Shown here in pieces: positions 8,271 through 17,949 of a stretch of 64,000 nt of DNA. The DNA lies in assembly GCA_945875845.1 (NCBI GenBank), contig CAMCMB010000010.1, forward strand, positions 62,001 through 126,000, read 5' to 3'. Source of the stretch: Pirellula staleyi DSM 6068 (lineage in GTDB: Bacteria; Planctomycetota; Planctomycetia; Pirellulales; Pirellulaceae). The notes beneath the pieces were generated by a model. It was given only the letters and a program-made list of their open reading frames with translations, was not told where the DNA came from and did no database searches. The translations under genes were made by a program, and so were the position numbers. The first letter of the stretch is position 1, and each line of letters opens with the position of its first letter.

Positions 8271-10823
8271 TTAGGGAAGATAGCGGAACTCAGCAGACGA
8301 ATAGAGAGCCTGAGTCAAGGATGCCCAACTGCTCTGTTTATTTTCTGTCGTTTTCAGAAAGTTCAATGCGCGCTCTGTTTCCTCCTCGGTAGGATAGCGG
8401 CAAAGCGAATACGCGTACGCGAAACGTATTCTGGTTTTTTCATCGGGCAAATTCTGTTCGAGGATTCGATCCGCAGCCCGCTTGGCAACATCGACCACGA
8501 ATGGGTTATTGAGCAAGAAAAGTGCCTGTGGAGGTACGGTCGTTACATCGCGTTGACCGTTGACCTGATCTGGTTCCGCAAAATCGAACACGGTAAACAT
8601 GCCGGGCAGCTTCGACCGGAAGACCGGAAGGTAGACGCTTCGAACGGGACGGGCAATGGGATCTTCGGCTTTCCCTTTCCTGTTTCTCTTGCCTAGATCG
8701 CTTGAACCCGCAGAGTCGAAGGGCGCTCCTGCGGGCCTTTCCGTTTGTAACATTCCTCCAGCGGCTAGCAAAGAATCACGAATCGCCTCAGCCTCAAGAC
8801 GTCGGAGATTGGCTCGCCAGTATAGGCTATTGGCTTCATCGACAGCCGCGTTGTCGGGTAGATGTTGACCACTGAGTCGATACGTACGACTGAGAACAAT
8901 CGAGCGAATGAGCGACTTGACTGACCAGCCCTCGTCCATGAACTGAGTCGCCAGATGATCGAGCAGTTCGGGATGCGTCGGAGCGGCCCCCGATGCGCCG
9001 AAGTTGTCGACGGTCTCGACCAAGCCGCGTCCAAGCAAGTGCGCCCATACGCGATTGACCATGACACGGGCGGTCAACGGATGATCGCGCGATGTAAGCC
9101 ACTCTGCCAACTCTCGCCGACCGCTTTCCCTGTTGGGAAGGGGCGGCAATTGCATGCGACTAAAGATGGTTGGGAACGCTCGCGGCACGACGTCGCCTTG
9201 GATGTCCGGTTCCCCGCGAACACGGAGGGCCAGATTCGTAACGCGACCTTCGGCTGCGGCCATCGCCAACGATGCATTCGGGTCCATCTCTTCTTCTGGA
9301 GCAACCTTGTTGTTCTTGGCCCTTGCGGTGATCACTTCTGACTCACCAAGCTTAGCTAACTTCTGACGGATCTGCGTGAACTCCTCCTTAAGCCTTGCAC
9401 GGTTATTCTTGCTCTTGGCTTCGGCCTGCAGTTGCTTGAGTCGGTTTTTGAGTTTCGCGATTTGGACTGCGTTGTCGTCCGTCGGCGTATCGTTCTTTTT
9501 CGATTCGGACGGCTTGGTGGACAGCGGCATGTCCAACTTTGCAAGCTGGCTCGGCTGGTGATATTGCTTGCTCCCGCCTTGCCGATTCTGTTGACCGCTC
9601 AACGTGGTTGTGCTTGCGAAAATGCCTGCCATTGCGTAGTAATCGGACTGAGCAATGGGATCGAATTTGTGGTCGTGACAGCGCGCACAACCCAGCGTGA
9701 GTCCCATCGTGGCGCGGCCAAGCGTATCCATTTGGTCGTCGATGCGGTCGAGTTGGAATTGCACGCTGTCGCGTTCATTCAAATCCATCGATCCCAAGGC
9801 GAGGAGGCCAGTGGCAATGAGCTTTTCCTGGTGGTCCTGCCCGTCAGTCGCCTTTAGCAAATCGCCCGCAACTTGTTCCGCGAGGAATTCGTTGTAGGGT
9901 TTGTTCGAATTAAATGCATCGATCACATAATTCCGATAACGCCATGCGTATGGAAAAGGGATATTCCGCGTTTTGCCAACCGAGTCTGCGTAGCGGGCAA
10001 CATCCAGCCAATGCCGGCCCCAGCGTTCCCCGAAGCTTGGCGACTGCAACAACACATCCACCACTTTCGCGAGAGCTTCATCGTCGGATGCTGGATCATT
10101 CACGAAAGCGCCAACTTCGCTCACGGTTGGCGGCAAACCGGTCAAGTCCAGTGTCACCCTGCGAATCAAAGCGAATCGGTCTGCATCCGGCGCGGGTCGC
10201 AGTCCAGCAGCCTCGATTTTGGCAAGGACGAAATGGTCCAAATCGCCCTGTGTCCAGTTCGCGTCCTTAACCACTGGGATTGCCGGTCGCGAAACGGGTT
10301 GAAAGGCCCAGTGTTTTTTTCCCTTTTCCCAGTCGATCCCGGGAGTCTTTGCAACCTTCGTTCCGACTCGCGGGTCGGGAGCCCCCATTTTGACCCAACT
10401 TTCCAGAATGGAGATCTCCGCTTCGGAAAGACGATATTTCGGGGGCATTTGGAGATTCGAGTTTTGATAACGAACCGATTCCATCAACCGACTTTCGTTC
10501 GGATTGCCCGGTTCGATTGCTTCTCCGGAATCGCCGCCAGCCATCCAGCCTTCCTTCGAATCCAGAAGAAGACCACCTTTGAGCTTTTGCGCCTCGGACG
10601 AGTGGCATTCGTAACAATGCTTTACTAGCAGTGGGCGCACCTTCCCCTCAAAGAAAGCCAACTGGTCGGGGGAGGGCTCGCTGGCCGTCGCCACCCAAAA
10701 ACCCGAGACAACGGGAAAGTAGAAAATCAACAGGAAACAAACTCGACGGGGAGTTCTCAAGTTCATTTTGGAACCGATTGTCAATGAATGGACGATCAAA
10801 AAGGCATGCCTCGCAAAAGACAT
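8271..10823 (-). CDS. planctomycete cytochrome C / DUF1549 / DUF1553 protein
   Basis: An 850-residue exported protein with the three-part layout known from planctomycetes. It has a cytochrome-like domain with a single haem motif CYECH (residues 70-74), a DUF1549 domain (~195-410, with [18 protein letters not shown]) and a C-terminal DUF1553 domain (~590-830, with [20 protein letters not shown]). A Lys/Asp-rich coiled-coil-like insert separates the last two (~445-510). The start is uncertain: ATG 10823 lacks a close RBS, and ATG 10766 would give a tighter signal peptide ([17 protein letters not shown]). It is operonic with the downstream DUF1501 gene. Confidence 0.92.
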   Translation of the reverse strand: MSFARHAFLIVHSLTIGSKMNLRTPRRVCFLLIFYFPVVSGFWVATASEPSPDQLAFFEGKVRPLLVKHCYECHSSEAQKLKGGLLLDSKEGWMAGGDSGEAIEPGNPNESRLMESVRYQNSNLQMPPKYRLSEAEISILESWVKMGAPDPRVGTKVAKTPGIDWEKGKKHWAFQPVSRPAIPVVKDANWTQGDLDHFVLAKIEAAGLRPAPDADRFALIRRVTLDLTGLPPTVSEVGAFVNDPASDDEALAKVVDVLLQSPSFGERWGRHWLDVARYADSVGKTRNIPFPYAWRYRNYVIDAFNSNKPYNEFLAEQVAGDLLKATDGQDHQEKLIATGLLALGSMDLNERDSVQFQLDRIDDQMDTLGRATMGLTLGCARCHDHKFDPIAQSDYYAMAGIFASTTTLSGQQNRQGGSKQYHQPSQLAKLDMPLSTKPSESKKNDTPTDDNAVQIAKLKNRLKQLQAEAKSKNNRARLKEEFTQIRQKLAKLGESEVITARAKNNKVAPEEEMDPNASLAMAAAEGRVTNLALRVRGEPDIQGDVVPRAFPTIFSRMQLPPLPNRESGRRELAEWLTSRDHPLTARVMVNRVWAHLLGRGLVETVDNFGASGAAPTHPELLDHLATQFMDEGWSVKSLIRSIVLSRTYRLSGQHLPDNAAVDEANSLYWRANLRRLEAEAIRDSLLAAGGMLQTERPAGAPFDSAGSSDLGKRNRKGKAEDPIARPVRSVYLPVFRSKLPGMFTVFDFAEPDQVNGQRDVTTVPPQALFLLNNPFVVDVAKRAADRILEQNLPDEKTRIRFAYAYSLCRYPTEEETERALNFLKTTENKQSSWASLTQALYSSAEFRYLP

Positions 10824-10868
10824 AGAGGGCGCGATGACACCAATTATTCACTCTCTCCTTTAATTAGA

Positions 10869-10886
10869 CAGCCCGCTCGCGGGCTG
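10869..10886. repeat. perfect 8-bp hairpin
   Basis: CAGCCCGC and GCGGGCTG pair perfectly around a 2-base loop, just upstream of the minus-strand DUF1553 gene. It has no T-run and its role is unknown. Confidence 0.5.
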
Positions 10887-10896
10887 TTGATTGAGT

Positions 10897-10958
10897 GGTA
10901 GGACGGACTTCCTAGTCCGTCGAACTCCCCATCGACAGACTCGGCAGCCCGTCCTACC
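10897..10958. repeat. inverted repeat GGTAGGACGG/CCGTCCTACC followed by T-run
   Basis: Ten-base perfect arms (10897-10906 and 10949-10958) flank an interior containing a second complementary pair around CTAGTCCGTCG. A run of seven T follows at ~10964-10970. It sits in the ~330-bp divergent spacer (10824-11157) ahead of the polysaccharide locus and could be a mobile hairpin element or insulate the two transcripts. Apart from this and the small hairpin before it I see no gene in the spacer. Confidence 0.6.
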
Positions 10959-11128
10959 AGCCATTTTTTTCTAAGGAATCCCAGGTCCTGCTAGATCTTA
11001 AAATCGGCCAATATTTTTTTCCGCGAGCTTGAGGCAACCAACCATCCCTTAGGGTCTTTTTCGGTTCAACTCCGCTCCCGCTAACTGGACCCAGTACTCG
11101 CCTCTTCGGACGCTATCAAACGCAACTA

Positions 11129-11157
11129 TTGACTTCTACGGTCTCTAGCGTCAACAT
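11129..11157 (+). promoter_or_regulatory. possible weak sigma-70 promoter of the polysaccharide locus
   Basis: TTGACT at 11129-11134 is followed after 17 bp by CAACAT at 11152-11157. The -35 box is good but the -10 box is poor. If used, translation would have to start at the in-frame ATG 11212, not at 11158. Confidence 0.25.
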
Positions 11158-12810
11158 ATGCACTTAGAGCGTCGGTCAACTGGTTTCTTGTCATTCCCCG
11201 AGTCAGCGATTATGGCCTCATCCACACTAGATGACCGAACCAAGACCGATCCCTCTACTCCAGTTAGGGTTTACGAACGGTATCATCGATTGGATACCGT
11301 GGACCGCAATGCTGCAGAAATGCTGAAAAAGTATTGCACGACCAACTCTCGCTCGAACGCAACGGCCACACGGCTTGCGAACCGATCTGCGATTCAGTCG
11401 TTTCTAACCTCTGCACCCCTTGCCGCTGCAGATTTTTTGTCACTCTATGCTTGTTTATTCCTGGTTTCGGCCATTTTTGAACGGTTAATGGGTTTGACGA
11501 ACATGCAAGTCGAAAACCAAACGGCTTTTTTTGTCTCGTTGGTTATTCTTCCGATTGCGAATTTAGCTGGCCTCTACCCGGGCTTGGGGCTGGGGTCGGT
11601 TGTCGAGTTCCGGCAACTGGCCCGGGCGTTGTTTGCAGCGGTTTTGGTTTTCGCAGGAATAGGTTGGTTTTGTTTTCCGAAACTGTGGTTTTTTTACGTA
11701 CCCGTGGCTGCGGTTGCCTATGCGGTTGGCTTACCGTTGGTCATGTCAACCCGCTTTATCGTCAGGCAGGTCGTAAAACGGTTTGCTTGGTGGGGGGCAC
11801 CCACGCTGATTGTGGCTGAACCGCAACGAGGGCAAGAGTTAGGCAAGCGGATGCAACGGGAGATCGATCAAGGGTTTCGGCCGGTTGGGCTGCTTTTGGA
11901 TTCGAGCCAATATTGGGTTTCCGACAAGTTGTTGGATACTTCCAAGCTGCCTCTTTATGACATTCGAAATGCGGCTGAGGTGGCAGTCAGCCTTGGGGCT
12001 ACTTGGGTCATTGTTTCACCCTGTGCCAATCGCGAAATGGCCCCGATTCTTGACAAATCGTTGGCTGCGATTCCGAATCGCATCCTGCTATCGACTGGCC
12101 AAACAGACATGAGTATATGGGACCAGATGTTCTGCATCGGTTCGTCCGCTGCATTGCGTTTTGGGGGTGCACATCCGAGTTTCGTCGAGTTAGCAGCCAA
12201 GCGTGTCTTGGATCTACTTTTGACCTCGATGGCGTTGATTGCGGGTTTCCCGTTTTTGGCAACCATTTGTCTCTTGATACGACTCAGTTCGCGAGGGCCA
12301 ATTTTTTACTCTCAAAAACGTATTGGCTTTGGCGGTCGGGAGTTCCGTGCGTGGAAATTTCGTTCGATGCAAAGCAACGCAGATCAGGTTTTGGATAACT
12401 ACCTTGCCAACAACCCAGCGGCTCGTTGGGAATGGAATGAAACGCACAAACTAAAGGATGATCCTCGTGTCACCTCGATTGGCAAATTTTTGCGAGCCTC
12501 CAGTCTTGACGAATTGCCTCAGTTGTGGAACATATTGCGAGGCGAAATGAGTTTGGTAGGGCCGCGTCCGATCATCGATTCGCCGACCTACGACGCGAGC
12601 TATGTGCATGAATACGCGGAGGAATTTGAAGCCTACAAAACCGTTCGACCCGGTCTAACTGGCTTGTGGCAGGTGAAGTGTCGCAACGCTGGGGTGTATG
12701 AGCTTCGGATTTATTGGGACATGTACTACATTCGCAATTGGTGTGTCTGGTTAGACATTTATTTGATCATGAGAACCATCAAAACGGTCCTCATGCGTGA
12801 GGGGAAATAG
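11158..12810 (+). CDS. WbaP-like undecaprenyl-phosphate sugar phosphotransferase
   Basis: A 550-residue polyprenyl-phosphate hexose-1-phosphate transferase. It has an N-terminal soluble part, four to five membrane helices (~85-215), a Rossmann-like central domain and the C-terminal bacterial sugar transferase domain from KRVLDLLLTSMALIAG (~347). Motifs are SQKRIGFGGREFRAWKFRSM, ASSLDELPQLWNILRGEMS, LVGPRP and RPGLTGLWQV. Extended forms of this kind (WbaP/PssY type) move galactose-1-P or a similar sugar-1-P onto undecaprenyl phosphate, the first step of repeat-unit assembly. Met 19 (11212) is a plausible alternative start. It is the first gene of the + strand polysaccharide locus and is followed by a strong hairpin. 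Confidence 0.9.
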   Translation: MHLERRSTGFLSFPESAIMASSTLDDRTKTDPSTPVRVYERYHRLDTVDRNAAEMLKKYCTTNSRSNATATRLANRSAIQSFLTSAPLAAADFLSLYACLFLVSAIFERLMGLTNMQVENQTAFFVSLVILPIANLAGLYPGLGLGSVVEFRQLARALFAAVLVFAGIGWFCFPKLWFFYVPVAAVAYAVGLPLVMSTRFIVRQVVKRFAWWGAPTLIVAEPQRGQELGKRMQREIDQGFRPVGLLLDSSQYWVSDKLLDTSKLPLYDIRNAAEVAVSLGATWVIVSPCANREMAPILDKSLAAIPNRILLSTGQTDMSIWDQMFCIGSSAALRFGGAHPSFVELAAKRVLDLLLTSMALIAGFPFLATICLLIRLSSRGPIFYSQKRIGFGGREFRAWKFRSMQSNADQVLDNYLANNPAARWEWNETHKLKDDPRVTSIGKFLRASSLDELPQLWNILRGEMSLVGPRPIIDSPTYDASYVHEYAEEFEAYKTVRPGLTGLWQVKCRNAGVYELRIYWDMYYIRNWCVWLDIYLIMRTIKTVLMREGK

Positions 12811-12914
12811 CAGGCAAGTGGTGCGATTAGGTGCGAATAGTCGGGTTAATTCCGCTATAGCCGAACGTCCTATGGGATGTTTGTTGATGAGAATTTAATA
12901 GAAGGTCCACAAAG

Positions 12915-12960
12915 CAACGCGTCAGCGAAAAACTCGCCCGAGTTCTTCGCTGACGCGTTG
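12915..12960. terminator. strong ~22-bp hairpin after the wbaP-like gene
   Basis: CAACGCGTCAGCGAA (12915-12929) pairs perfectly with 12946-12960, and the interior ACTCG/CGAGT continues the stem with only two small mismatches. ATTTTTAG follows. The length and the short T-run suggest a factor-independent terminator. Confidence 0.6.
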
Positions 12961-12976
12961 ATTTTTAGAGGACAAG

Positions 12977-13083
12977 CAGTATTCACAACCCGAAGCGTTA
13001 GCGGGGGCTCAGGGCGTACAGGATGACAAAGTCGCTCGGCCAAGTCACCCACGGGAACGAAGTCCGCGCTGAGGCCCCAGGCG
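12977..13083. repeat. single arm of repeat family A plus a second inverted repeat
   Basis: ACAACCCGAAGCGTTAGCGG matches the arm of the inverted repeat at 3364-3423. Just after it, GGGGGCTCAG (~12998-13007) faces CTGAGGCCCC (~13071-13080). No coding sequence is visible here. Confidence 0.45.
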
Positions 13084-13147
13084 ATCGGAAATTGCCGTTT
13101 TCCGATTGCCCACGCTCTACTCCCGATTCCCATTCTCCCTACTGCAA

Positions 13148-13715
13148 TTGTCTACTGAACTGAAACCATTTTCCTGGCAGAGGATGATTGAAGCCGCGGA
13201 AGCTGTTCGTGAGCGAACTCTTCGAGCGACATCGGCATAGAAGGCCGCTGGTATTCCTCATGGGGTGGCGGGCGGTAACGCAGTAGCGGGCTGGGTTGCA
13301 CGCGTGAATCGAGCGGTCGTTCGAAACACGCAGGATGTGGATATCTTGGTCCGACGCGTCGACTTTGATCGAATCAAACACGCGTTGGAGTCGGCGGGAT
13401 TCCTGGTTCATGATCTGATGGGTGCTAATTGTTTTATCGATGGCCCGTCGGGGACGCCTTGCGATGGCGTGCATCTGCTCTAAGCAGCGGAAAAAGTTCG
13501 CGCCGAGTACCCACTGCCGTCAGTCGATATCACCGAAATAGAACCCGCAGACGATTACGATATTGTAAATCTCCCGGCGCTGATCAAGATGAGATTGAAT
13601 TCGTTTCGACGAAAGGATCAAGTTCATTTGTGGGACATGCTTGGTGTCGGCTTGATCGACGCCAGTTGTCTGCATCGATTAGTACCTCTTCATGCAGCAC
13701 ATACTCACGGCGGCA
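13148..13715 (+). pseudogene. AbiEii-like nucleotidyltransferase pseudogene (two nonsense codons)
   Basis: One frame carries a recognisable nucleotidyltransferase fold. It begins at TTG 13148 or ATG 13184 (MIEAAEAVRERTLRATSA) and hits TAG at 13238. It then continues as GVAGGNAVAGWVARVNRA and VRNTQDVDILVRRVDFDRIK, stops at TAA 13481, and resumes in the same frame as AAEKVRAEYPLP, SFRRKDQVHLWDMLGVGL and IDASCLHRL. No frameshift is needed, only two stop codons, so decay appears recent. Intact relatives are common in planctomycetes as stand-alone MNT/AbiEii-like proteins. It interrupts the EPS locus between the sugar transferase and the dehydrogenase and has no visible toxin or antitoxin partner. 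Confidence 0.75.
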
Positions 13716-13889
13716 AGCGATTTAACGAGACAGTGAATCCGAAGCGTCACCTCGGGGAGCGTTTCAGCTATAAATCACCAATCGCGACGAATCACACCCA
13801 TCGTGGCTATGCACAGAACCAACAACCAAGCCGTTCGTACGGCTATTTAAATTGCCCTCTGAAAACTGAAAACTAAGCGAACCCAAATC

Positions 13890-15176
13890 TTGCCTCCCTT
13901 CATTGGAATAATCGGCCTTGGATACGTCGGGCTACCCCTGAGCCTTCAATTTGCTCGCAAGGGCTCGACCGTTTTGGGGTTGGACATCGATCCTGCCAAA
14001 GTCAATGCCATTAACGCTGGCGAATCCTACATCCATCACATTTCGGCCGCATCGATAGCCGAACAAGTTCATCAGAAACGATTTTCCGCCAGCACCGATT
14101 TGTCGAGAATTTCGGAGTGCACTGCCGTCATCATTTGTGTCCCAACGCCACTGAACAAGAACCGCGAACCGGATATCTCGTATATCATCAAAACGGGTGA
14201 AGCGATTGCGCCGTTTCTGGCCCGTGGCACGCTGGTCGTATTGGAATCAACAACGTATCCAGGCACGACGGATGAAGATCTGCGTGGAGTGTTAGAGGCG
14301 GGTTCACGATTAAAGGCGGGCACGGATTTTCACCTAGCCTTTTCACCGGAACGCGAAGACCCAGGTAATCCGAACAGTAAAGTCGCTACGATTCCGAAGG
14401 TCGTCGGTGGATTGACGCCGGAGTGCCTCACCAAGGCAGTTGCACTGTATGAAAAGGCAGTTGAAAGGGTCGTGCCCGTTTCGAGCTGCCGTGCTGCGGA
14501 AGCCACGAAGTTGCTGGAGAACATTTTTCGTAGCGTCAATATCGCGTTGGTGAACGAGTTAAAGATTGTTTATAACGCGATGGGGATCGACGTATGGGAA
14601 GTCATTGAAGCGGCCAAGACCAAGCCGTTCGGCTACATGCCGTTTTATCCCGGGCCTGGTTTGGGCGGGCACTGCATTCCCATCGACCCGTTCTATTTGA
14701 CTTGGAAAGCCCGCGAGTATGGTCAAACGACACGATTCATTGAGTTAGCGGGCGAAATCAATACGTCGATGCCGGAGTACGTTATCAAGAAACTGACGGA
14801 TGCCCTGAACACACGAAGAAAACCCTTGAACGGTAGCCGAGTTCTGCTTGTCGGTCTGGCTTATAAAGCCAACGTGGATGACGAGCGGGAATCGCCAGGT
14901 TTTGTTTTGATGGACTTGATGAAAGCAAGTGGCGCGGAGGTCGCCTATTACGACCCCTACATCCCGGTGATCAAACCGACTCGCGAGCACGCGCACTGGG
15001 CAGGCGTGCAAAGCGTGGAATGGGACGAGGCCACCATTCGAGAGTTCGATGCGATCGTAGTCGCTACAGCCCACGCCAATGTGGACTATGAGAAACTCGG
15101 AAAGTGGTCGCAACTCATCATCGATACTCGCAATGCCGTGCCGGCATCGGTATCGTCGAGCGTCGTCAAAGCGTAA
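13890..15176 (+). CDS. UDP-N-acetyl-hexosamine / UDP-sugar dehydrogenase (WbpA/TviB-like)
   Basis: A 428-residue NAD-dependent nucleotide-sugar 6-dehydrogenase. The N-terminal Rossmann motif is GIIGLGYVGLPLSL (residues ~5-18). The central helix has the EATKLLENIFRSVNIALVNE segment, the catalytic Cys lies in GPGLGGHCIPIDPFYL (~262), and the C-terminal UDP-binding domain contains VLLVGLAYKANVDDERESP. The FAFSPER-type segment and overall length fit the WbpA/WecC/TviB group, which oxidises UDP-GlcNAc/ManNAc/GalNAc to the uronic acid. The substrate cannot be fixed by eye. The start is TTG 13890 without a clear RBS. It supplies an acidic donor for the polymer. Confidence 0.9.
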   Translation: MPPFIGIIGLGYVGLPLSLQFARKGSTVLGLDIDPAKVNAINAGESYIHHISAASIAEQVHQKRFSASTDLSRISECTAVIICVPTPLNKNREPDISYIIKTGEAIAPFLARGTLVVLESTTYPGTTDEDLRGVLEAGSRLKAGTDFHLAFSPEREDPGNPNSKVATIPKVVGGLTPECLTKAVALYEKAVERVVPVSSCRAAEATKLLENIFRSVNIALVNELKIVYNAMGIDVWEVIEAAKTKPFGYMPFYPGPGLGGHCIPIDPFYLTWKAREYGQTTRFIELAGEINTSMPEYVIKKLTDALNTRRKPLNGSRVLLVGLAYKANVDDERESPGFVLMDLMKASGAEVAYYDPYIPVIKPTREHAHWAGVQSVEWDEATIREFDAIVVATAHANVDYEKLGKWSQLIIDTRNAVPASVSSSVVKA

Positions 15177-15290
15177 AGCATTGCGAAACTCGAGATCTAG
15201 AAACACGGTATCGAATCGTTCAGGAAGGCCGTCTACGAACGATGTCTTGGCTATTGCTGATGTCCCGCCAAAACGTTCCTTTCGTAAATA

Positions 15291-15307
15291 AAGCGTGATT
15301 CACGCTT
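15291..15307. repeat. 7-bp perfect hairpin AAGCGTG-att-CACGCTT
   Basis: A short perfect stem about 115 bp after the dehydrogenase gene. It lacks a T-run. The rest of the 372-bp spacer (15177-15548) shows no gene that I can support. Confidence 0.4.
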
Positions 15308-15548
15308 GGTTGAATTCAGACTCAAGTGCTCTGCTGGACGTCAAGGACCGATCGAGGTGAGCTCTTGCACCTGGCTACGCACGCAACATTCCGCAAGAAC
15401 AACATGGTTGCTCTTTGCCAGCAACATAATGCGTTAAGTTTCAATTTCCAATTTTCTCTTCACCACTTACATTGAAGCCTAAAGTTTTTCGGAACTCGGG
15501 ATGTCCCGTTCTGCGGGGTTGCTGCTTCTCTTGAATATTTACACTTAG

Positions 15549-16658
15549 ATGGACGACATTATTCTTTGCGGCTCGTTTGGATTCGGAAATGTGGGAGATG
15601 AGGCAGTCGTTTATGCCATACAGGACATACTTTCTGAGATACACCCATCCACAAAGGTGAAGGTACTTTCTCGGTTCCAAAAACCGGAAGTCCAAGAATA
15701 TGGTCAGCCGATCGGTTGTGAAGATTTAGAATTACTTGTGAAAGGTAGCCTCCGGTCTTTGCCGCTTGTTGTTGTCGGTGGGGGCGTATTTGAACCCCGG
15801 TCGACTGCGGTAGCCTCCCGTTGCAAGAATGCCTTGACGGCACGCCATCGCAAGAACTTTTTCTTTGCTGTTGGCGCAGAACCAGGGCAATACCGTTTCT
15901 TGGAAAAACGTCTGATTCGGCAAGAGGTTGCTCTTGCTGGCGGGCTGTCTGCACGAGACAACTGGTCAGCGCGAGTTTTGAAAGGGATCCTTAAAGCACC
16001 GGTGCCGGTGATAGGAGATATCGTGCTCTCAATGCGCACAAAGAGCAGCACCGACTATGACAGTCGTTTGAACTCGAAATACATTGTCGTCAGTTTGTGT
16101 CCTCAATGGCGCAGCCCAGAGTGGCATGACTGGATTTCTTCTGAACTTGCACTGACAGCAAGGTCCATGGATGCAACTATCGTATTCTTGCCCATGGCAT
16201 CCAAACATGACGAAGATGTGGAAATGGCTGAAATCGTTTCCAACAAGTTACTAGTAGAACATGGATTCGATCAGTTACTCGTGATACGAGGGCAGCCAAG
16301 TGCACCCGAAGCCCTAAGCATCATCTCGAATTCAGCGTTGGTTATTGGTATGCGATTGCATAGCTGTGTGATGGCCGCGGCATCGGGCGTCCCGACCATT
16401 CCGATCGCGTACCATCCTAAACTGATGGGCTTTGCTTCCACACTGGGAATTGAGAACCTAGTCATCCCTGCGTTGTCCTTTGACGAGGGGCAACTCCTTA
16501 CGAAATGGTGTTTCGACAGCAAGACATTCGTACGCGGTACTCTTCTCCGACTTGCAGAAAAAGCAAGCCTTCAAAAAGTCGATGTCGAGAATTTTCGAAA
16601 TCAACACAAGTTATACCTTTCGCGCATGATCGACGAGATTTCTAGTCAGGGCAACTGA
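15549..16658 (+). CDS. polysaccharide pyruvyl transferase family protein
   Basis: A 369-residue protein of the CsaB/WcaK family. The N-terminus CGSFGFGNVGDEAVVYAI (residues ~5-22) is the glycine-rich opening of the family. The VVVGGGVFEPRS segment (~74-85), the FFAVGAEPG stretch and the C-terminal ALVIGMRLHSCVMAAASGVP (~262-281) are the expected nucleotide/substrate-binding motifs. Members transfer pyruvate from PEP as a ketal to a sugar of the repeat unit, adding negative charge. The ATG at 15549 is the only sensible start. It opens the + strand run of transferase genes and lies ~100 bp before a GT4 gene. Confidence 0.88.
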   Translation: MDDIILCGSFGFGNVGDEAVVYAIQDILSEIHPSTKVKVLSRFQKPEVQEYGQPIGCEDLELLVKGSLRSLPLVVVGGGVFEPRSTAVASRCKNALTARHRKNFFFAVGAEPGQYRFLEKRLIRQEVALAGGLSARDNWSARVLKGILKAPVPVIGDIVLSMRTKSSTDYDSRLNSKYIVVSLCPQWRSPEWHDWISSELALTARSMDATIVFLPMASKHDEDVEMAEIVSNKLLVEHGFDQLLVIRGQPSAPEALSIISNSALVIGMRLHSCVMAAASGVPTIPIAYHPKLMGFASTLGIENLVIPALSFDEGQLLTKWCFDSKTFVRGTLLRLAEKASLQKVDVENFRNQHKLYLSRMIDEISSQGN

Positions 16659-16755
16659 TCAACTCCGCAGAGTGCTTTCCACCCTTTCAGCGTGGCCGCA
16701 ACCGACTCGTAGAAGCTTCGTCCATTCTATTAGGTAAGCGCGATTCCAACCCAGT

Positions 16756-17829
16756 ATGAATATAACTTTCCTAAGCCCTTACCCTAACATGGGGGGAGGG
16801 CAACGCGTTGTGTCAATTTATGCAAGGGAACTTGAACGCATTGGGCACGATGTCCAAATAGTGTGTTCGCGACCTCGCAGAATCACGCTCAAGAAAAAGA
16901 TTAAGTCCTTCATTTACGGCCGAGGCTGGCCTAAACCTCCTCGCGCTATATGTTCGCACTTTGAGAGTTACGGAGCGAAGTACCTCTTGGTGGATCATGA
17001 TTCAGGGATTAGGGAATGCGATGTCCCAGACGCAGATGTGGTTGTTGCAACCTTTTGGGATACGGCTCATTTCATGAGGGATCTGGGTGACTGCAAAGGA
17101 AGAAAATACTACCTCATTCAACACGATGAGGGTTCCATTCAGTACTGCGGTAATGCAGATGCGACCTATACTTTTCCAGCCTATCACATTTATGTTTCTG
17201 AATGGATCGCCTCGCGACTTCGTGCTCGCCATGCGGGAATTCATGGCACCGTTATTAACAATTCGGTCGATACAGAGGCGTTTGATTTAGGGCGAAGGCA
17301 GAAACCCAGTACACTTCGGGTTGGAATGATGTGGATTTCCGATCCACTTAAAGGTTGCGATATTGCAATCGAGGCGGTTCGTCAAGCCAGAAGTCAAGGC
17401 GTCGACATCGAACTTGTCGCGTTTGGAACAATCCCGCCGCCGAAGGAGATTCTTTCGGAAATGCAGCATTTCACTTTGATGCCAGATGCCGAGTCAATGG
17501 CCGCTATTTACTCTTCGTGCACGCTATGGCTCTTTACCAGTCGTTTTGAGGGCTTCGGACTGCCAATTCTCGAGGCAATGGCCGCACGGACCCCGGTGGT
17601 TGGGACCCCCACTGGTGCCGCGACTGAACTGCTGGGTCAGGGCGGAGGAATTCTGGTTGGCATGGAGGACGTAAAGGGAATCAGCGGCGCAATCAAATTA
17701 ATTGACGACATGTCTCCCTCGAACTGGGAGCGGATGTCGGAGATGGCGAGCGCAACTGCTAAGAAACGTTCCTGGTCCGACGCGGCACGTGAATTAGAAG
17801 CCGTTTTCACTCGTTCCACGATCCGGTAG
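16756..17829 (+). CDS. GT4-family glycosyltransferase
   Basis: A 357-residue retaining GT-B enzyme. The N-terminal half has MNITFLSPYPNMGGGQRVV, with the glycine-rich acceptor-side loop. The C-terminal half has VGMMWISDPLKGCDIAIEA and the EX7E signature in SRFEGFGLPILEAMAARTPV (~255-275), which binds the nucleotide-sugar phosphate and ribose. It is cytoplasmic and probably adds a sugar to the lipid-linked repeat. The local base composition is noticeably A/T-richer than in the first 10 kb. Confidence 0.88.
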   Translation: MNITFLSPYPNMGGGQRVVSIYARELERIGHDVQIVCSRPRRITLKKKIKSFIYGRGWPKPPRAICSHFESYGAKYLLVDHDSGIRECDVPDADVVVATFWDTAHFMRDLGDCKGRKYYLIQHDEGSIQYCGNADATYTFPAYHIYVSEWIASRLRARHAGIHGTVINNSVDTEAFDLGRRQKPSTLRVGMMWISDPLKGCDIAIEAVRQARSQGVDIELVAFGTIPPPKEILSEMQHFTLMPDAESMAAIYSSCTLWLFTSRFEGFGLPILEAMAARTPVVGTPTGAATELLGQGGGILVGMEDVKGISGAIKLIDDMSPSNWERMSEMASATAKKRSWSDAARELEAVFTRSTIR

Positions 17830-17949
17830 CCAGTTCCGAAACGACGGAGCCTGCTTTGCTATGTTCGGCAATCGATAGCTTCATATTATGTCAACTTTCC
17901 GAGAAACCGATCCTCAACTTCTCCAACGCGACCAGAGCGTTCGAGAGCA

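Noticed and set aside
9432-10628. Plus-strand open frames opposite the DUF1553 gene
   Set aside because: They follow from the base composition of the minus-strand gene, which carries the cytochrome, DUF1549 and DUF1553 domains without interruption.
13265-13483. Intact small nucleotidyltransferase or antitoxin
   Set aside because: It is the middle piece of a longer broken gene; the homologous frame continues on both sides of the stop codons.
15308-15548. Possible relic gene between the dehydrogenase and the pyruvyl transferase
   Set aside because: Short segments suggested coding sequence, but no frame gave a motif I could name.
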